Assembly (NCBI RefSeq): GCF_025751575.1
Contig: NZ_JAOWLA010000005.1
Location: 62,001-126,000 of the forward strand
DNA length: 64,000 nucleotides
Source: Albidovulum sediminicola
Lineage (GTDB): Bacteria; Pseudomonadota; Alphaproteobacteria; Rhodobacterales; Rhodobacteraceae
Direction of reading: 5' to 3'
The position numbers were made by a program, and so were the translations under genes. Position 1 is the stretch's first letter. Each line of letters starts with the position of its first letter. Shown piece after piece: positions 62,283 through 64,000 of this stretch. Under the pieces are notes generated by a model. The model was given only the letters and a program-made list of their open reading frames with translations, was not told the origin of the DNA and searched no databases.

Positions 62283-63866
62283 CTATTTCAGCCGGTCCAG
62301 TTGTTCCTGATAGGCGCGCGAGAACTCGCGCGCGAAGAGGTCGTGGAAATCGTTCTCCGCCTGATCGGAGATCTCCGCATACATCTTTTCGTAGACTTCC
62401 CAATAGCGGGCCTTCTTGCCCTTCAAGAAGTCGCCGATGCCGCCGCCGCCCTGGATCTTTTCCTCCAGCGCCTTGGGATCGAGGCGCTTGAGCACGCCCT
62501 TCAGCGCCGCCTCCATCCCCGTGACCATCGCGACCTCATGGGCCTTGATGTCGTTGAGCGCCTGTTCGGTCGCGGCGGAGGCGTCCAGATAGCCGCGCGC
62601 GGTCGGCTTGACCATCGCCTCGATCGCCTGTTCCGGGCTGATCGAGAACTTCAGCGGGTTGTTTCCGCCCGCGCTGATCATGGTCTGGTTGATCCGGAAC
62701 TCGCCCTTGATCGAGGTCCGGGTCATCAGGATCTCCCGGATCCCCTCGATCATCAGCTTCAGGACCGAGCCCATCCGGCCCAGCGTCGCGGCCAGGTCCT
62801 CGTCCCTGAGGTTCAGCTCGGCCGCGCCCAGCGCCTCAAGGAAGGCGCGCGCGGCGGCGGCATCGGCGGGCGAGCCGGCAGGTTGGGCGGCGGCCGGGGC
62901 GGCTGGCGCCGGCGGGTTCACTGCGGGCACCGCAGCCTTCGGGGGCGTGACCGTCGCCTCGGCCGGCGGCGCCGGGGTCGGCTCCGGTGCCGCGGCCTTG
63001 GGAGGCTGAGGCTCTGCCCGGGCCGCGGGTTGCGGCGCCGGTTCGGACGTGTCCGGGTTCAGGAAATCGTCGTCGAAATCCGGGATCGCCTGCGCGGGCG
63101 GGGTCGCCGCCGGGGGTGGTGCCGGGGGTTTCGGGGCGGGGGCCTTCGGAGCGGGCGGCGGACTGGCCTTGGGCGATGCACCGGGTGCCAGGAAATCCTC
63201 GTCCCAGTCGTCGGGAATGATCGAGGCGCGCTGCGACGGCGTGAAGCTGTCCTCGATCGAGGGGTTGTGGTAGCGCTGCGCGGGGCCGCCCTTGTCGGGC
63301 TCCTCCAACGGCGCGAGAAGATCGTTTTCGCCAAGCGGCGGCAACAACGGGTCTTCCGGCTCCTCCCGCTTCAGGCCCTTGGGGCCGGTGGGCTGCGATG
63401 ACCCAAGGAGGTCGTCCAGAAAATCGCCCTTGCCGCTTCCATGCGTATCCTCAAGCAGCGCCAGCGGGTCGGGTGCGCGCCCGGCCTGCCCGTGCGACAC
63501 CGGCCCGTCGGACAGGGGATCGGGGATATGGGCCATGGGATCGCGCGGCGCCTGCCCGAAGCTGACCAGAAGCTCATATCCGCCAAGACTAAGGATATCG
63601 CCGTCGTTGAGCGGCGTCGGCACGCTGCCCAGGGGCACCTTGCCGTAGTTCAGGAAAGTCCCGTTGGTCGACAGATCGACCACGACGACATTGCCGTTGT
63701 GATCCTCGATCACGCAATGGCGCTTGGAGATCATCCGGTCCGGGTCCGGCAACACCAGGTCGTTCTCGGGCCCGCGCCCGATGGTGAGGTTGGTACCGTT
63801 CATCACCACCGGCCGTGCCTGGCCCGGCATCATGCCTGTGGACTGGAATCTGAGCGTAACTGCCAT
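62283..63866 (-). CDS. tagH: T6SS FHA-domain protein TagH (Fha)
   Basis: 527 residues. The N-terminal FHA domain (about 20-100) has IGRGPENDLVLPDPDRMISKRH and STNGTFLNYGKVPLG, with the phosphothreonine-binding Arg, Ser and Asn in place. A long Pro/Ala-rich linker follows (about 230-340). The C-terminal TagH region (about 345-527) has NQTMISAGGNNPLKFS and ends in a helical tail. In Agrobacterium Fha binds phospho-TssL and so starts secretion. ATG at 63866 lies 9 bp after the PAAR gene stop. Confidence 0.94.
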   Translation of the reverse strand: MAVTLRFQSTGMMPGQARPVVMNGTNLTIGRGPENDLVLPDPDRMISKRHCVIEDHNGNVVVVDLSTNGTFLNYGKVPLGSVPTPLNDGDILSLGGYELLVSFGQAPRDPMAHIPDPLSDGPVSHGQAGRAPDPLALLEDTHGSGKGDFLDDLLGSSQPTGPKGLKREEPEDPLLPPLGENDLLAPLEEPDKGGPAQRYHNPSIEDSFTPSQRASIIPDDWDEDFLAPGASPKASPPPAPKAPAPKPPAPPPAATPPAQAIPDFDDDFLNPDTSEPAPQPAARAEPQPPKAAAPEPTPAPPAEATVTPPKAAVPAVNPPAPAAPAAAQPAGSPADAAAARAFLEALGAAELNLRDEDLAATLGRMGSVLKLMIEGIREILMTRTSIKGEFRINQTMISAGGNNPLKFSISPEQAIEAMVKPTARGYLDASAATEQALNDIKAHEVAMVTGMEAALKGVLKRLDPKALEEKIQGGGGIGDFLKGKKARYWEVYEKMYAEISDQAENDFHDLFAREFSRAYQEQLDRLK

Positions 63867-63875
63867 TCTTCTATC

Positions 63876-64000
63876 TTAACCGCCCGTCAATACCGTGAAA
63901 CATCCGAGCGTTATCGGCCCGCCGCAGGCGCAATTGTCAAGTACGCGCGCGGCAGGAAGGCTGCAGATAAGCACCGTGGCGGAGCCCTTGATGATCGGGT
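63876..64000 (-). CDS. PAAR-domain spike-tip protein, C-terminal end only
   Basis: The reverse strand reads openly from the right edge to TAA at 63878-63876, giving 40 residues. They show the PAAR repeat pattern: PIIKGSATVLI, then LPAARVLDNCACGG and PITLGCFTVLTGG, which matches the usual G.PTV.I.G.PAAR..D...CGG.I..G..TV..GG. PAAR proteins cap the VgrG spike of T6SS. The gene is cut by the window edge and lies 9 bp before tagH in the same direction, so it heads this part of the T6SS operon. Confidence 0.85.
   Translation of the reverse strand, partial: PIIKGSATVLICSLPAARVLDNCACGGPITLGCFTVLTGG

Noticed and set aside
63976-64000. Plus-strand gene start (GTG or ATG) at the right edge
   Set aside because: The minus strand here is a clear PAAR coding sequence, so a plus-strand start is unlikely.
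1-64000. tRNA, rRNA, CRISPR, insertion sequence or prophage
   Set aside because: No cloverleaf-like conserved loops, repeat-spacer arrays, transposase or phage genes were seen by eye; a covariance search was not possible.

Overview
The window looks like chromosomal DNA of an alphaproteobacterium of the Rhodobacteraceae (Rhodobacterales). The GC content is high, and the division/cell-wall order (ftsW-murG-murC ... murB-ddl-ftsQ-ftsA-ftsZ-lpxC), the DUF2484 genes beside murB, the rpoH/RluD neighbourhood and the nrdR-ribD/ribE-ribB-ribH-nusB order all fit that family. Coding density is very high. No gap between genes exceeds about 240 bp, and many genes in operons overlap by ATGA, GTGA or TGATG. 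I saw no tRNA, rRNA, CRISPR array, insertion sequence or prophage.

Layout. (1) 1-14456, minus strand: the dcw cluster, with lpxC cut by the left edge. Between murC and murB lie extra genes: an Ala-rich unknown protein, an APC-type permease, two DUF2484 proteins and two near-identical small hydrophobic secreted proteins. (2) 14649-17094: rpoH with a sigma-32-type promoter, an RluD-like pseudouridine synthase, and a DUF6476-like gene whose start codon overlaps that of rluD. (3) 17078-21756: a 1019-residue kinase/M23/aminotransferase fusion, a dienelactone hydrolase and a YjbQ protein. (4) 21892-32018, plus strand: nrdR and the riboflavin genes up to nusB, interrupted by a minus-strand capsule-export operon (kpsS, a Wza/KpsD-like lipoprotein, kpsC). 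(5) 32005-42778, minus strand: a seven-gene locus with a betaine/TMAO-type ABC importer, two choline-kinase-like enzymes and two dimethylglycine-dehydrogenase-like flavoproteins. A DeoR-type regulator is divergent from it. (6) 43758-49471: an FAD oxidoreductase and a MacB/HlyD-type ABC export system. (7) 49503-52225: a membrane dipeptidase, an M15 peptidase and an OmpA-like protein. (8) 52260-64000: one end of a type VI secretion locus. It has PpkA on the plus strand and, on the minus strand, a PAAR protein (cut by the right edge), TagH/Fha, TssK, TssL, TssM, TagF and PppA.

How the parts work together. The dcw genes make and divide the cell wall, and ftsZ appears to have its own transcription unit. 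The rib genes make riboflavin, with no FMN riboswitch seen. The ABC/kinase/flavoprotein locus looks like uptake and stepwise breakdown of a methylated amine or amino alcohol that is phosphorylated on entry; this is inference. The T6SS genes include every part of the threonine-phosphorylation switch known from Agrobacterium: the PpkA kinase, the PppA phosphatase, the Fha reader, TagF, and an N-terminal threonine in TssL that fits the phospho-site.

The strongest candidates for something not yet described are the methylamine/kinase locus (32005-43750), the kinase-peptidase-aminotransferase fusion (17078-20137) and the Ala-rich protein inside the dcw cluster (9136-10743).
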